Part shown: piece by piece, positions 14,849 through 23,392 of the stretch | How positions within the stretch are numbered: the stretch's first letter is position 1 | How the letters are laid out: each line of letters starts with the position of its first letter | Source: Aquisalinus sp. | GTDB lineage: Bacteria; Pseudomonadota; Alphaproteobacteria; Caulobacterales; Parvularculaceae | NCBI GenBank assembly: GCA_022763145.1 | Contig: JALEGM010000093.1 | Coordinates: 1 to 34,123, forward strand | Reading direction: 5' to 3' | DNA length: 34,123 nt | Position numbers and translations under genes: made by a program | The notes under the pieces: generated by a model | Database searches by the model: none | Told to the model about the DNA's origin: nothing | The model's input: the letters and a program-made list of their open reading frames with translations, nothing else

Positions 14849-15586
14849 TCAATTTCGTACAGAAAATGGCGTAAAGTCTGTTTTTCTATCATAAACATCG
14901 ACACCTTCAGCACGTTTGAGGGTGTTGACGACACGATAGGTAACAGGTGTCAGGATCGCCTCCCAAAGGACCTTCAGTAGGTAGTTGGTAATTAGCACCG
15001 TGATAACTGCTTGTGTCGTCCAGATCCCCAGAAAAGCAATAGGATAAAATAGCAGAGAGTCCACCCCCTGCCCCACCACAGTTGATCCGATGGTGCGTGT
15101 CCAAAGATGTTTTCCTTCTGTCCAGATTTTCATGCGCGCCATGACAAAGGCATTCGCTAATTCACCGGCCCAGAAAGCGACAATAGAAGCAAAAACAATA
15201 CGCGGTGTCAGGCCAAAAACCTCCTCATAAGCAGGCTGGCCATTCCAGACATCAGCTGGCGGTAAAGCCACCACGACCCAACTCATGACAGCCATGAAGA
15301 TAACAGCACCAAAGCCGGCCCATATAACACGCCGGGCACGAGCATAGCCATAGACTTCGGTCAGTATGTCACCCAGCACATAAGACAATGGGAAAAACAG
15401 GATACCGGCACCAAATATCTGTGTGCCGATTACCGGTAAATCAATTTGTGAAAGTTTTGCCGCCCCTATCAAGTTAGAGCAAATCAGGATTGCCACGAAC
15501 GCTGACATCGCAAAGTCATAATACTTGAAACGATGCGTATTCAGGTCATCCGCCGACTTGGTTGTTATGTTTGTATCGTCTACCAT
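14849..15586 (-). CDS. Queuosine precursor transporter (YhhQ/VUT family)
   Basis: The 245-residue membrane protein has about six hydrophobic helices and the YhhQ/VUT family landmarks: SNLIGAAKL near 38-46, FFPLSYVLGDILTEVYGY near 64-81 (the most conserved segment), FWAGELANAFVMARMK near 138-153, and an arginine-containing RTIGSTVVGQGVDSLLF near 163-179. YhhQ imports preQ0/preQ1, precursors of the modified tRNA base queuosine. It starts at ATG 15586, 30 nt after the aldose epimerase stop and on the same strand, so it may be co-transcribed with it. I see no preQ1 riboswitch upstream. Confidence 0.9.
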   Translation of the reverse strand: MVDDTNITTKSADDLNTHRFKYYDFAMSAFVAILICSNLIGAAKLSQIDLPVIGTQIFGAGILFFPLSYVLGDILTEVYGYARARRVIWAGFGAVIFMAVMSWVVVALPPADVWNGQPAYEEVFGLTPRIVFASIVAFWAGELANAFVMARMKIWTEGKHLWTRTIGSTVVGQGVDSLLFYPIAFLGIWTTQAVITVLITNYLLKVLWEAILTPVTYRVVNTLKRAEGVDVYDRKTDFTPFSVRN

Positions 15587-15616
15587 GATTAGCTTTAGCC
15601 TAGATGATATCGCAGT

Positions 15617-16639
15617 TTATGAAAACCGGTATACTAACTTGTGCTGGTATGGTCGCCTAGGAGCAACAAGTGATGTCATGAATTCGGGTCGATTCAGGGA
15701 ATTGGGAAATTGCTGTGCTTCAAGGCAAAGACCTGAATATTCGCCATATCCGGAAGACTTTGAGGTGAGATACCCTCCGGTATAGAGCATTACACATGGT
15801 TGCGTTGTTAAGACTTGTAAACTTCTACCTGATTCAGGATCGGATAATTCTGCTGCGAGTTTCAGATCATCAGTAGTACTTCGGAGCACATAGTTTTGAT
15901 CATATCCATTTCTAAGCTGCACGGGATATTGTTTTATCTGCTGACCAATCGTCACTGATTCAGTAAGGTCGAAAACGGAACCAGCTATATGTTGTACCTC
16001 ACCTGTCGGTAAGACATCTTCTCCTTGTATCGTTATCTGATCTGCAGGCACGCAGATGGTGTGGTCAAGGATATCATTTTTCATACCTGCAGAAAGATTG
16101 AAGTAGTCATGTCGTGTAAGATCCAAGGGTGTTTCTTGATCTGACGTTGCCATATACTGAAAAACTAACTCATTTGGTTTTGGTACTGACACCTGCATAG
16201 ATATATCTACTGTACCAGGATAGCCAGCCTCCCCTGCAGGACTGTGATAGCTGAGCGTCAAGACATTTCCATCAGATCGAATACTTCCCTGCCAAAGAGC
16301 ATGGCTGACTCCCCCATCACCACCATGCAAATGATGTTTTCCATGATTGGCCGATAGCTTGTACGTTTGCCCGGATAATTCAAAACAACTATTCGATATT
16401 CGGTTTGCGACACGCCCAATAAGCCGCCCTATGTAAAACTGATCTGACAGATAAGATGAGAGCTCGTTATAGCCCAAAACGATGTTACCGAGGTGCCCCT
16501 CACCATCTGCAGTATAGAGCTTGGTTATGATACAGCCGTATTCTATAATCGAAACTTCAATGTCTTTGGTCTTTAGGGTGAACTCTTTTACCGGTCGATC
16601 ACCTGGCAGGACTCCAAATGTTCTCTCACTTATCTGCAT
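15617..16639 (-). CDS. Aldose 1-epimerase (galactose mutarotase family)
   Basis: The 340-residue enzyme would interconvert alpha and beta anomers of hexoses. Catalytic landmarks of the GalM family are present: the first His region ANHGKHHLHGG (about 97-107), the second His in LTRHDYFNL (about 179-187, usually written NHxYFNL, so Asn is replaced by Arg), and the C-terminal Glu in LCLEAQQFPNS (about 305-315). Length matches GalM (about 340). ATG 16639 follows directly after the stop codon of the upstream EamA transporter gene (TAG-ATG), implying tight co-transcription. The exact sugar is not apparent, and no galactose genes are nearby. Confidence 0.9.
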   Translation of the reverse strand: MQISERTFGVLPGDRPVKEFTLKTKDIEVSIIEYGCIITKLYTADGEGHLGNIVLGYNELSSYLSDQFYIGRLIGRVANRISNSCFELSGQTYKLSANHGKHHLHGGDGGVSHALWQGSIRSDGNVLTLSYHSPAGEAGYPGTVDISMQVSVPKPNELVFQYMATSDQETPLDLTRHDYFNLSAGMKNDILDHTICVPADQITIQGEDVLPTGEVQHIAGSVFDLTESVTIGQQIKQYPVQLRNGYDQNYVLRSTTDDLKLAAELSDPESGRSLQVLTTQPCVMLYTGGYLTSKSSGYGEYSGLCLEAQQFPNSLNRPEFMTSLVAPRRPYQHKLVYRFS

Positions 16640-17491
16640 CTATGAAGCACCTAGTTGCATCAATATAAGGCAGATTGCCAAGACTGCGGCAAGGATGATG
16701 CGCCTTTGTCCGAATGGCTCTTTTAAGACGACTGTTGCTAAAATTGCACCGAATACGACACTTGTTTCACGCAAAGAAACCATCAACCCGACTGGCGCAA
16801 GTGATAATGCGTAAAGCGCGAGCGCGTAACTGGAAAAGCCGATCAGAGAGGCAAATAAGGCGTTACGCAAGATCTTCGGAGCTTCAGAGAAGAACACCTT
16901 CCGCCTTAACCAGAAACAAGTGAGTGCGATAGGTAAACTGACGGAAACAAAGAACCAGGCGATATAGATAAGCGGGTTGCCCATAGCTCTGGCGCCAGCT
17001 GCATCATTCACTGAGTAACAGGCAATCATGACCGCAGTCAGCAGAGCATAAGTGATAGCTGTCCTGTTCAGCACACCGCCTTTTGATGGCCAGGCAAAAG
17101 CGATCAGCGTCAAGCAGGCAGCAACGAGCCCGACCACAGCAAGAACCGGCAATTGCTCGCCCAAAAAGACTAATGCGACAACTGCAGCAAGGATCGGTGC
17201 GAGTCCGCGCATTATGGGGTATACCAGCCCAAGGTCCCCTTTTTGCAAGGCATTCAACATGAAATATGTGTAGCCAGCATGAATAATAAGAGAAATCCCC
17301 AGGTGCATCCAGACTTGTGCTGTGGGGAAAGGCAGGAAAAACAAAAAAGGGATTGAACAAGTGGCTGAAATGGTCAGGAACACTGCACGGAACAGGACAA
17401 TGTCACTGGCACCTTTGTTGTAAACATTCATGACCGCGTGACCAATAGCCGAGGCAATCATACAAAGGGCAGAGATGGTTTCTATACTCAA
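16640..17491 (-). CDS. EamA-family (drug/metabolite superfamily) transporter
   Basis: The 283-residue inner-membrane protein has ten hydrophobic helices in two repeated EamA halves. The first ends around PSKGG and the second includes LKEPFGQRRIILAAVLAICLILM (quoted in parts: LKEPFGQRR, then a hydrophobic helix) at the C-terminus. PIMRGLAPILAAVVALVFLGE (parts PIMRGLAPI and VFLGE) is typical of the family. The start appears to be TTG 17491, with only AAGAGA upstream; the next in-frame Met is at residue 12. It probably exports or imports a small metabolite. Its stop codon touches the epimerase ATG, so a sugar-related substrate is possible but unproven. Confidence 0.87.
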   Translation of the reverse strand: MSIETISALCMIASAIGHAVMNVYNKGASDIVLFRAVFLTISATCSIPFLFFLPFPTAQVWMHLGISLIIHAGYTYFMLNALQKGDLGLVYPIMRGLAPILAAVVALVFLGEQLPVLAVVGLVAACLTLIAFAWPSKGGVLNRTAITYALLTAVMIACYSVNDAAGARAMGNPLIYIAWFFVSVSLPIALTCFWLRRKVFFSEAPKILRNALFASLIGFSSYALALYALSLAPVGLMVSLRETSVVFGAILATVVLKEPFGQRRIILAAVLAICLILMQLGAS

Positions 17492-17745
17492 GCTATGTTC
17501 TCTTATGCGTATAATGCACTCTGTCTTAGCACATAAAATGCCATGTTTGATACAGCTATGCTGCGATAAGGCTATAATTACTGAGCTAGTCTATTTGTAG
17601 CTGCTAATAACTATATTTATATACGAATAACTCACAGGAGTTTTTTTAATAAGAAAATTTTTTGCTAAAGCATTATATAAACTTTTCTATTATTTTTCCA
17701 AGGGCAAGCGTCGATAGGCTTAACTTACAACAGGGATGAGACGAG

Positions 17746-18165
17746 ATGGCAGCAGTCAATTATAATCCAATTACGCAGGAGAATATTGAAGAAGCCTATG
17801 AGGGTATCTTTGCCCCCTGGGTCAAAGATCTGGGGCTGTATGATTTCAGGGTGGAACACGGTTTCACATCAGCGCGGTTGCCAATCTCTGACCGGCTGAA
17901 ATTTTCAAGCGGTGCTGTATGCGGCCAGGCTCTGATGGCCGTAATTGATACGGTGACGGCGATTGCCATGGGTACGACTGAGCGCACACCGAAGGGTACA
18001 GCTTATCAACATACGCACTTTCTGCGACCGGCGATTGATGAGGATTTTCTGGTTGAAGCGAAAATTATGCGCTTTGGCAAGACTACGGCCTATGCGGATG
18101 CGAAAATCACCGGCGTTACATCCGGCAAGATAATCGCCCATGCGGTTCTGGAGTTCGCGTTTTAG
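17746..18165 (+). CDS. PaaI-type hotdog-fold thioesterase
   Basis: The 139-residue protein has the PaaI/YigI-like thioesterase pattern: a helix, then strands, with SGAVCGQALMAVIDTVTAIAM (parts GAVCGQALM and AVIDTVTAIAM, about 55-75) forming the hotdog central helix and its catalytic Asp, and TAYQHTHFLRPAIDEDFLVEAK near 85-106. Such enzymes hydrolyse acyl-CoA thioesters. It starts at ATG 17746 with GAGACGAG upstream. The 254 nt before it are AT-rich and hold no gene I can see. A VOC-family gene follows within about 40 nt and may be co-transcribed. Confidence 0.85.
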   Translation: MAAVNYNPITQENIEEAYEGIFAPWVKDLGLYDFRVEHGFTSARLPISDRLKFSSGAVCGQALMAVIDTVTAIAMGTTERTPKGTAYQHTHFLRPAIDEDFLVEAKIMRFGKTTAYADAKITGVTSGKIIAHAVLEFAF

Positions 18166-18203
18166 GCTTAATATCTGGTTTGGAAAAGAGGTGCAGCTTG
18201 AAA

Positions 18204-18584
18204 ATGTATATTAAGAGTATTGCCGTTGAGGACCAGCAGAAGGCGCTTGAGCTCTACACGGAGAAACTGGGCTTTGTGGTCAAGCATGATATTCCTATGG
18301 GAGAATTCCGCTGGATCACACTTGTCTCGGCTGAGGAACCTGAGGGCGTGAAACTGGCGCTGGAGCCGAACCAGCACCCGGCGATGCGCACCTTTAAGGA
18401 AGCGCTGGCAGCCGATGGAATCCCCTTCACAGCCTTCAGCGTTGACGACATTGAAGCGGAAGTTGCGCGACTGAAGGTTGCTGGCGTCGAGGTTAAGCAA
18501 GGCCCCATGAAAGTCGGTGACGCGACAATGGCGGTTATTGATGATACGTGCGGGAATCTGATTCAGTTAATTGAACTGGGTTGA
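18204..18584 (+). CDS. VOC (glyoxalase/bleomycin-resistance) family protein
   Basis: The protein of about 126 residues matches the single-module VOC proteins beginning YIKSI.VEDQQKALELYTEKLGF and containing GEFRWITLVS and, near the end, DDTCGNLIQLIEL with the metal-binding Glu position. These bind a divalent metal and act as dioxygenases, isomerases or resistance proteins; the substrate here is unknown. Start choice: ATG 18204 gives the usual N-terminus, though TTG 18198 is at a better distance from AAGAGGTG (18186-18193). It follows the thioesterase gene closely. Confidence 0.85.
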   Translation: MYIKSIAVEDQQKALELYTEKLGFVVKHDIPMGEFRWITLVSAEEPEGVKLALEPNQHPAMRTFKEALAADGIPFTAFSVDDIEAEVARLKVAGVEVKQGPMKVGDATMAVIDDTCGNLIQLIELG

Positions 18585-18713
18585 TGGACAGGCCATGACA
18601 CATTGCTGTGTGAATTATACAATAAGGTAACAATATTAGTTCATTTTTATGAATTATGAAATTAAAATATGCGGGTTAAATATATTAAATCATTCCAAGA
18701 AAAATATCTCAAC

Positions 18714-18742
18714 TTGATTTAAAGTATATTTTATATTATAAA
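18714..18742 (+). promoter_or_regulatory. Candidate promoter of the lipoprotein cassette
   Basis: TTGATT (18714-18719) and TATAAA (18737-18742) are separated by 17 nt in a very AT-rich stretch. The predicted start near 18749 is directly before the GAGGAG ribosome binding site at 18754-18759. Confidence 0.5.
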
Positions 18743-18768
18743 TATCCTATCAAGAGGAGCATAACGCT

Positions 18769-19068
18769 ATTAAAATATTTTTACCAATAATTGCCTATTT
18801 GTCTCTGGCCGGATGTGCTATTAAGTATACTACAGAAGATGGAAGTAAACACATTATAGGTTTTGCAAAGGTAACTATATCACCTGTTAATCAAAGCGCT
18901 ATAGCTGGTGATATAAATTCATTGGAAAGTTTTGGCATTGCAATGTCTTATACAGATAATATAAAATATATATCACTGGGGTATACAAAAGACACCTTTG
19001 CGTCCATAAAAGACAACAGTTTAGTAATTGGCAACCCGATAGATGAAATAAAAAATAACTCGGATTAA
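18769..19068 (+). CDS. Small lipoprotein with apparent ATT start codon
   Basis: I do not recognise this 99-residue protein. Reading from ATT 18769 gives a complete lipoprotein signal peptide: (M)KIFLPIIAYLSLAGC, with the lipidated Cys at 16. GAGGAG at 18754-18759 is 9 nt before that ATT. There is no ATG, GTG or CTG in frame between the upstream stop (TAA 18739) and the Cys; TTG 18799 would start inside the signal peptide and leave no functional export signal. The mature part is mainly beta and includes ISLGYTKDT near 64-72, similar in style to the GYSRKE/GYKRQE segments of the next protein. DNA is AT-rich. Five nucleotides separate it from the next lipoprotein gene. Confidence 0.7.
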   Translation: MKIFLPIIAYLSLAGCAIKYTTEDGSKHIIGFAKVTISPVNQSAIAGDINSLESFGIAMSYTDNIKYISLGYTKDTFASIKDNSLVIGNPIDEIKNNSD

Positions 19069-19073
19069 GGTAT

Positions 19074-19901
19074 ATGAAGTACGTACTTTTATCAATATCA
19101 TTATTATGTGTCGGCTGCGCCAATAAAGTAGTGACCTTTGTCACATCAACAGAACTTGGGGTTGATGCCGACACCACAACTCAGAACGTCACAATAGGTT
19201 ATTCCAGGAAGGAAGCTGTTATTGGACCAATTTATGAAACGGGAGCAATTCCACCAGTATTCGCCGATATAAAATCTTCTACTTCAGTCTTTCGTCCAAG
19301 AGTGTCACAGTTTTATGCTACTGGTGAAGCTGCTAGGTTGGCAACCACCAAAGAAGCGGTGCAACAAGACGAGAACGCTCAACTCTCAGGTCGAACCAAA
19401 CGAATGTATTTTGGCACCTCAAGCAATGTTGGCCTGCAGGCGCGCTTCACTGGCGGCCAGCCAACAAGTGTAAATTTTGGATATAAAAGGCAAGAGTATT
19501 CCAGAATCCCTATCATCGAAAACGATGAAGACGAAGATGTTTATGGATCTGTACTTGCAAATATACAAATAGGAACAAATATTAATAATATCGGATCAAC
19601 AAGCCTGGAAGTCGGTCAGATATTTGCCACAGGAGATGCTGCAAATCAGCTCGCTCCATATACGAATAATGCAATCATCAAAGAAACTATAAGAGCCGCA
19701 GGGAATGTAGGCGGTAGCTACGCTGACGATGAGAATACTCGAATTTTGCGACAAAAACAAATCGATGACGATACCTTTAATTCCAGACTGGAAGGTTGGT
19801 TAGCAGCAAACAATATAGATGTTTCTACCACAACCTTTATAGAAACTGATCAATTTCCAGTACTCAAAAGTCGTGCAATCCAACAACTGCTTGAGGAATA
19901 A
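19074..19901 (+). CDS. Unrecognised lipoprotein with internal duplication
   Basis: The 275-residue protein begins with a short lipoprotein signal ending LCVGC (Cys15). Two similar modules are visible. Module 1 (about 24-91) has IGYSRKE at 41-47 and FYATGEAARLA at 80-90; module 2 (about 115-194) has FGYKRQE at 135-141 and IFATGDAANQLA at 183-194. The tail (195-275) is helical and hydrophilic. I know no function for this pattern. It starts at ATG 19074, 5 nt after the previous lipoprotein gene, and the two are probably translated together. A and T content is higher than in flanking housekeeping genes. Confidence 0.8.
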   Translation: MKYVLLSISLLCVGCANKVVTFVTSTELGVDADTTTQNVTIGYSRKEAVIGPIYETGAIPPVFADIKSSTSVFRPRVSQFYATGEAARLATTKEAVQQDENAQLSGRTKRMYFGTSSNVGLQARFTGGQPTSVNFGYKRQEYSRIPIIENDEDEDVYGSVLANIQIGTNINNIGSTSLEVGQIFATGDAANQLAPYTNNAIIKETIRAAGNVGGSYADDENTRILRQKQIDDDTFNSRLEGWLAANNIDVSTTTFIETDQFPVLKSRAIQQLLEE

Positions 19902-19902
19902 A

Positions 19903-20055
19903 ATGCCACAGCGACACGAATTTGTAGACAACATTCCTACAGAAGAAGAGGCTATCCGAATAGAAACAGATTACAAAGAAAAAAGCCAAGCCGATAGGAC
20001 GGAAAGGTCAATTAATAGTAACGATCTCTGGCGGGTTGATGCGTATTGGGATTAA
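19903..20055 (+). CDS. Small hydrophilic protein, 50 residues, unknown
   Basis: ATG 19903 lies two bases after the lipoprotein stop and has GAGGA 5-10 nt upstream, so it is likely translated as the third gene of the cassette; a GTG at 19873 in the same frame is less likely. The product is charged and lacks a signal peptide or membrane segment. It has Glu-rich PTEEEAIRIE near 11-20 and ends in WRVDAYWD. No family recognised. Confidence 0.6.
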   Translation: MPQRHEFVDNIPTEEEAIRIETDYKEKSQADRTERSINSNDLWRVDAYWD

Positions 20056-20068
20056 AAAATTAAACTTT

Positions 20069-22396
20069 CTAACGTACCCGCTCTTCTTCGTCCGCTTTAT
20101 CGCCCTCTCCTTCTTCTACTTTTTTCGGGTCTTCAGGGATATATTCGAAGGCAAGTTGTGACGCGTCATCCTTATCGCGCAGGACACGGACGATGCCGCC
20201 GTTTTTCAGGGAGCCGAACAGCAGCTCATCGGCGATAGGCTTCTTGATATATTCCTGAATGGTGCGCGCCAGTGGCCGGGCGCCCATCTCCTCATCAAAG
20301 CCTTTTTCGGCGAGCCAGCTGGTGGCTTCTTCAGTCAGCTCGAAGGTGACATTTCGGTCAGCCAGTTGCGCCTCCAGCTGGAGGACGAATTTGGCAACGA
20401 TGCGCTCAATGATCGGCGCCGAGAGACCGGCAAACTGGATGGTCGCATCCAGACGGTTGCGGAACTCCGGCGTGAAAAGGCGTTTGATGGCCGCTTCACT
20501 CTCATCAACCTTTTTGCCTGCACCAAAACCAATGGCCATCTTCGCCGCATCGGACGCACCGGCATTGGTGGTCATGATGAGGATGATATTGCGGAAGTCG
20601 ATCTTCTTGCCATGGGTATCCGTCAGGCTGCCATTATCCATGACTTGCAGCAGGATATTGTAAATATCCGGGTGCGCCTTCTCGATCTCGTCGAGCAGGA
20701 CCACGGCATGAGGATTCTGATCGACCGCATCGGTCAACATGCCACCGCCTTGGTCGAAGCCGACATAGCCCGGCGGTGCACCAATGAGGCGGGAAACAGT
20801 GTGCCGCTCCATATATTCGGACATGTCGAAGCGCAGCAGTTCCACGCCCATCATATTTGAGAGTTGCTTGGCGACTTCCGTCTTGCCGACGCCTGTTGGG
20901 CCAGCAAAAAGATAAGAGCCAATAGGCTTGTCCGGCTCGCGCAGGCCGGCACGGGCGAGCTTGATTGCGGCGGATAACTGCTCGATGGCATTATCCTGTC
21001 CGTAGACGACACGCTTCAGATCATCCGGCAGGGATTTCAGTTTTTCTTCGTCAGACTTGGAAACCGACTTTGGCGGGATGCGGGCCATGGTGGCCAGTGT
21101 TTCTTCAATCTGGGGCACGTCGATGAGCTCAACCCGGTCTTCCGGCTTGAACAGCATCTGACGGGCACCGGCCTCATCGATCACGTCAATTGCCTTATCA
21201 GGCAATTTCCGGTCCGTCATGTAGCGGGCGGACAGCTCTACAGCGGTCTTGATCGCTTCATCTGTGTATTTGAGGTTATGGTGATCCTCAAAATACGGAC
21301 GAATGCCGCGCAGAATTTCAATCGTGTCGGGCACGGATGGCTCGACAATGTCGATCTTCTGGAAGCGGCGGGCGAGCGCGCGGTCTTTCTCGAAATGCTG
21401 CTTGAACTCTTTATAGGTTGTGGAGCCCATGCAGCGGAATTTTGTGTCCTGCAGGGCAGGCTTCAACAAGTTTGAGGCATCCATGGCACCGCCGGAGGTG
21501 GCCCCTGCCCCGATAACCGTATGGATTTCATCAATGAACAGCACCGCACCGTCAATAGAGGTGATCTGCTTCAGAACGGCTTTCAGGCGCTCCTCAAAGT
21601 CACCGCGATAGCGCGTGCCAGCGAGCAGTGCGCCCATGTCGAGGGAATAGATCGTGGCGTTTTCCAGAACGTCCGGCACCTCCTCATCGACGATCTTGCG
21701 GGCGAGCCCTTCAGCGATGGCGGTTTTGCCGACACCGGGGTCGCCCACAAGGATGGGGTTGTTCTTGCGGCGGCGACAGAGAATCTGGATGGCGCGCTCA
21801 ACTTCCTTTTCGCGACCAATCAGCGGGTCGATCTCATCCTTGCGAGCCTTCTCGTTGAGATTGACCGTGTACGACGAGAGCGCATCCTTGCCGTCCTTGT
21901 TCTGTGCATCCTCATCCTGATCGGCACCAGCGGGGGTGCGATTTTCGCTCGGCTGGCCGTTTTTGGTGAGGCCGTGGGAGATGTAGTTGACGGCATCATA
22001 GCGCGTCATCTCCTGCGCCTGCAGGAAATAGGCTGCGTGGCTCTCACGCTCGGCAAACAGCGCCACGATGATATTTGCGCCCGTGACTTCCGAACGTCCA
22101 GAGGTTTCCACATGGATCAGGGCGCGCTGGACGACGCGATGGAAACCTGTGGTGGGCTTTGCGTCGTCCTCTTCCTCGGTGACCAGCTTTTCGAGATCTT
22201 CCTCAAGATAGTCCCGCAAGTTCTGACGCAATTCATCCAGATCCACCGAACAGGCTGTCATGACGCCGATGGCGTCAGGGTCTTCCGTAAGGGAGAGGAG
22301 CAGATGCTCCAGGGTTGCAAGCTCATGCTTGTATTCGTTGGCGATCGCTATCGCGCGATGGATGGACTTTTCTAGATTATCTGAAAAACTGGCCAA
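20069..22396 (-). CDS. clpA: ATP-dependent Clp protease ATP-binding subunit ClpA
   Basis: The 775-residue AAA+ unfoldase feeds substrates, including ClpS-delivered N-degron proteins, to ClpP. The N-domain (about 1-145) carries two Clp repeats. D1 has Walker A GDPGVGKT at 218-225 and Walker B VLFIDE at 285-290. D2 has Walker A GPTGVGKT at 499-506, VVLLDE near 565-570, and the ClpP-docking IGF loop at 622-624. The middle domain typical of ClpB is absent. The acidic C-terminal tail ends in DEEERVR. The start is TTG 22396, with CGGAG about 6 nt upstream; no ATG fits the conserved N-terminus. ClpS lies 43 nt upstream on the same strand. Confidence 0.96.
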   Translation of the reverse strand: MASFSDNLEKSIHRAIAIANEYKHELATLEHLLLSLTEDPDAIGVMTACSVDLDELRQNLRDYLEEDLEKLVTEEEDDAKPTTGFHRVVQRALIHVETSGRSEVTGANIIVALFAERESHAAYFLQAQEMTRYDAVNYISHGLTKNGQPSENRTPAGADQDEDAQNKDGKDALSSYTVNLNEKARKDEIDPLIGREKEVERAIQILCRRRKNNPILVGDPGVGKTAIAEGLARKIVDEEVPDVLENATIYSLDMGALLAGTRYRGDFEERLKAVLKQITSIDGAVLFIDEIHTVIGAGATSGGAMDASNLLKPALQDTKFRCMGSTTYKEFKQHFEKDRALARRFQKIDIVEPSVPDTIEILRGIRPYFEDHHNLKYTDEAIKTAVELSARYMTDRKLPDKAIDVIDEAGARQMLFKPEDRVELIDVPQIEETLATMARIPPKSVSKSDEEKLKSLPDDLKRVVYGQDNAIEQLSAAIKLARAGLREPDKPIGSYLFAGPTGVGKTEVAKQLSNMMGVELLRFDMSEYMERHTVSRLIGAPPGYVGFDQGGGMLTDAVDQNPHAVVLLDEIEKAHPDIYNILLQVMDNGSLTDTHGKKIDFRNIILIMTTNAGASDAAKMAIGFGAGKKVDESEAAIKRLFTPEFRNRLDATIQFAGLSAPIIERIVAKFVLQLEAQLADRNVTFELTEEATSWLAEKGFDEEMGARPLARTIQEYIKKPIADELLFGSLKNGGIVRVLRDKDDASQLAFEYIPEDPKKVEEGEGDKADEEERVR

Positions 22397-22439
22397 AATC
22401 TGCTCCGGGTTTATGGATACTTATTAGGTAAGTATCCCC

Positions 22440-22802
22440 TCATTCCTTTTCCATGATACATTGCAAGGGATGGTCATTGCGGCGGGCGAGTTCCATCACC
22501 TGCGCGACCTTGGTTTCTGCCACCTCAAAGGTGTAGATGCCGCAAATGCCGACACCTGTCTGATGGACGTGAAGCATGATGCGCACGGCCTCCTCTGAGG
22601 ATTTATTGAAGACTGACTCCAGCAGCCAGACAACAAATTCCTGTGGCGTGTAATCGTCGTTCAGAAGGATCACCTTGTAGAGCGACGGCTTTTTGGTTTT
22701 GGGCTTTTCACGGGTGATGGTGCCGGTTTCGTGCTCTTCTGTAGGATCACGATCCGGGCCGCTGCTTATGGACTTGTTTGTATGGTTATTTTGTTGGTTC
22801 AT
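22440..22802 (-). CDS. clpS: ATP-dependent Clp protease adaptor ClpS
   Basis: The 120-residue adaptor binds N-end rule substrates and presents them to ClpA. A flexible, polar N-terminal tail (1-38) precedes the core: [20 protein letters not shown] (parts [10 protein letters not shown] and EFVVWLL, about 42-61), [18 protein letters not shown] (about 79-96) and the final [10 protein letters not shown]. The NDDYTP and hydrophobic pocket residues are canonical. It directly precedes clpA, the usual arrangement, and starts at ATG 22802. Confidence 0.95.
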   Translation of the reverse strand: MNQQNNHTNKSISSGPDRDPTEEHETGTITREKPKTKKPSLYKVILLNDDYTPQEFVVWLLESVFNKSSEEAVRIMLHVHQTGVGICGIYTFEVAETKVAQVMELARRNDHPLQCIMEKE

Positions 22803-22895
22803 CTGGAGGCATTATTTGGGGCTTTGGCCGTGCTCTGCAAGCACCGACTTATCACAAGACAGTAAATAATTCGCGCGGTGAGATATGGCCAGCGT

Positions 22896-23294
22896 TCAAG
22901 CCGCCAGTTCCTGCTCAAGGGCCGAGAGCCAATCCGTCACGCGGCGGCGGTTGACGCCCATATCAGAGTAGCCGATTTTAGAACTGGAATAGACCAGCAC
23001 GCGGATCTCGCTGCCATCAGCCTCTGGCAGGAATCGCACGGTAATCGTGTCCGGAAATCTGAGTAAGGCCGAACGCTGGACGTATTCAAACGTCATGGTT
23101 TTGCTGTCGTAATCTGTCTGCGTAGTTCGCGGCTGCTGGGCAATGACGGCTTGCCAGGCCGCCAGTACGGCTTCCGGCTCATGGGGCAGCACAGGCGCTT
23201 GCCTATCTGGTCTGGCATTCGGGCAATGAGCCTTGTCCGCGACAAGGTAATTGTTCGGCTTGTGAGAGCGTTTTAGCGTTTGAAAGTCTATCAT
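22896..23294 (-). CDS. DUF1499 family protein
   Basis: The 132-residue protein begins IDFQTLKRSHKPNNYLVA, close to the DUF1499 opening (DFxxLxRsxxPNxyLv), and continues with FEYVQRSALLRFPDTITVRFLP (parts YVQRSALLRFPD and ITVRFLP) and YSSSKIGYSDMGVNRRRV, the second conserved block. Function unknown for the family. Start ATG 23294 is preferred; an extension to 23378 would cross the terminator of the upstream phasin gene. It shares the strand of the clp genes but is about 90 nt from clpS. Confidence 0.85.
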   Translation of the reverse strand: MIDFQTLKRSHKPNNYLVADKAHCPNARPDRQAPVLPHEPEAVLAAWQAVIAQQPRTTQTDYDSKTMTFEYVQRSALLRFPDTITVRFLPEADGSEIRVLVYSSSKIGYSDMGVNRRRVTDWLSALEQELAA

Positions 23295-23321
23295 ATTTGA
23301 TTTCTTGATTTTTAAGGGGCG

Positions 23322-23357
23322 CAAAAAACAAGGCCCGACGATGATGCCGCCGGGCCC
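23322..23357 (-). terminator. Intrinsic terminator after the phasin gene
   Basis: On the minus strand a 9-bp stem (GGCCCGGCG with CGTCGGGCC, one G-T pair, positions 23356-23332) is followed by TTGTTTTTT. It lies about 36 nt past the phasin stop. Confidence 0.85.
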
Positions 23358-23392
23358 CGAATACTCAACGAAATACAAGTCAGCAAAATTGC

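Noticed and set aside
17492-17745. Possible gene or RNA in the AT-rich gap before the thioesterase
   Set aside because: No open frame with a ribosome binding site, no strong hairpin and no recognised motif; it is probably just regulatory sequence.
18799-19068. TTG start for the small lipoprotein
   Set aside because: It begins within the hydrophobic part of the signal peptide, five residues before the lipobox Cys, and lacks a ribosome binding site.
21521-22375. Long plus-strand frame of 284 codons opposite clpA
   Set aside because: Shadow of the highly conserved clpA coding strand; no ribosome binding site and no family resemblance.
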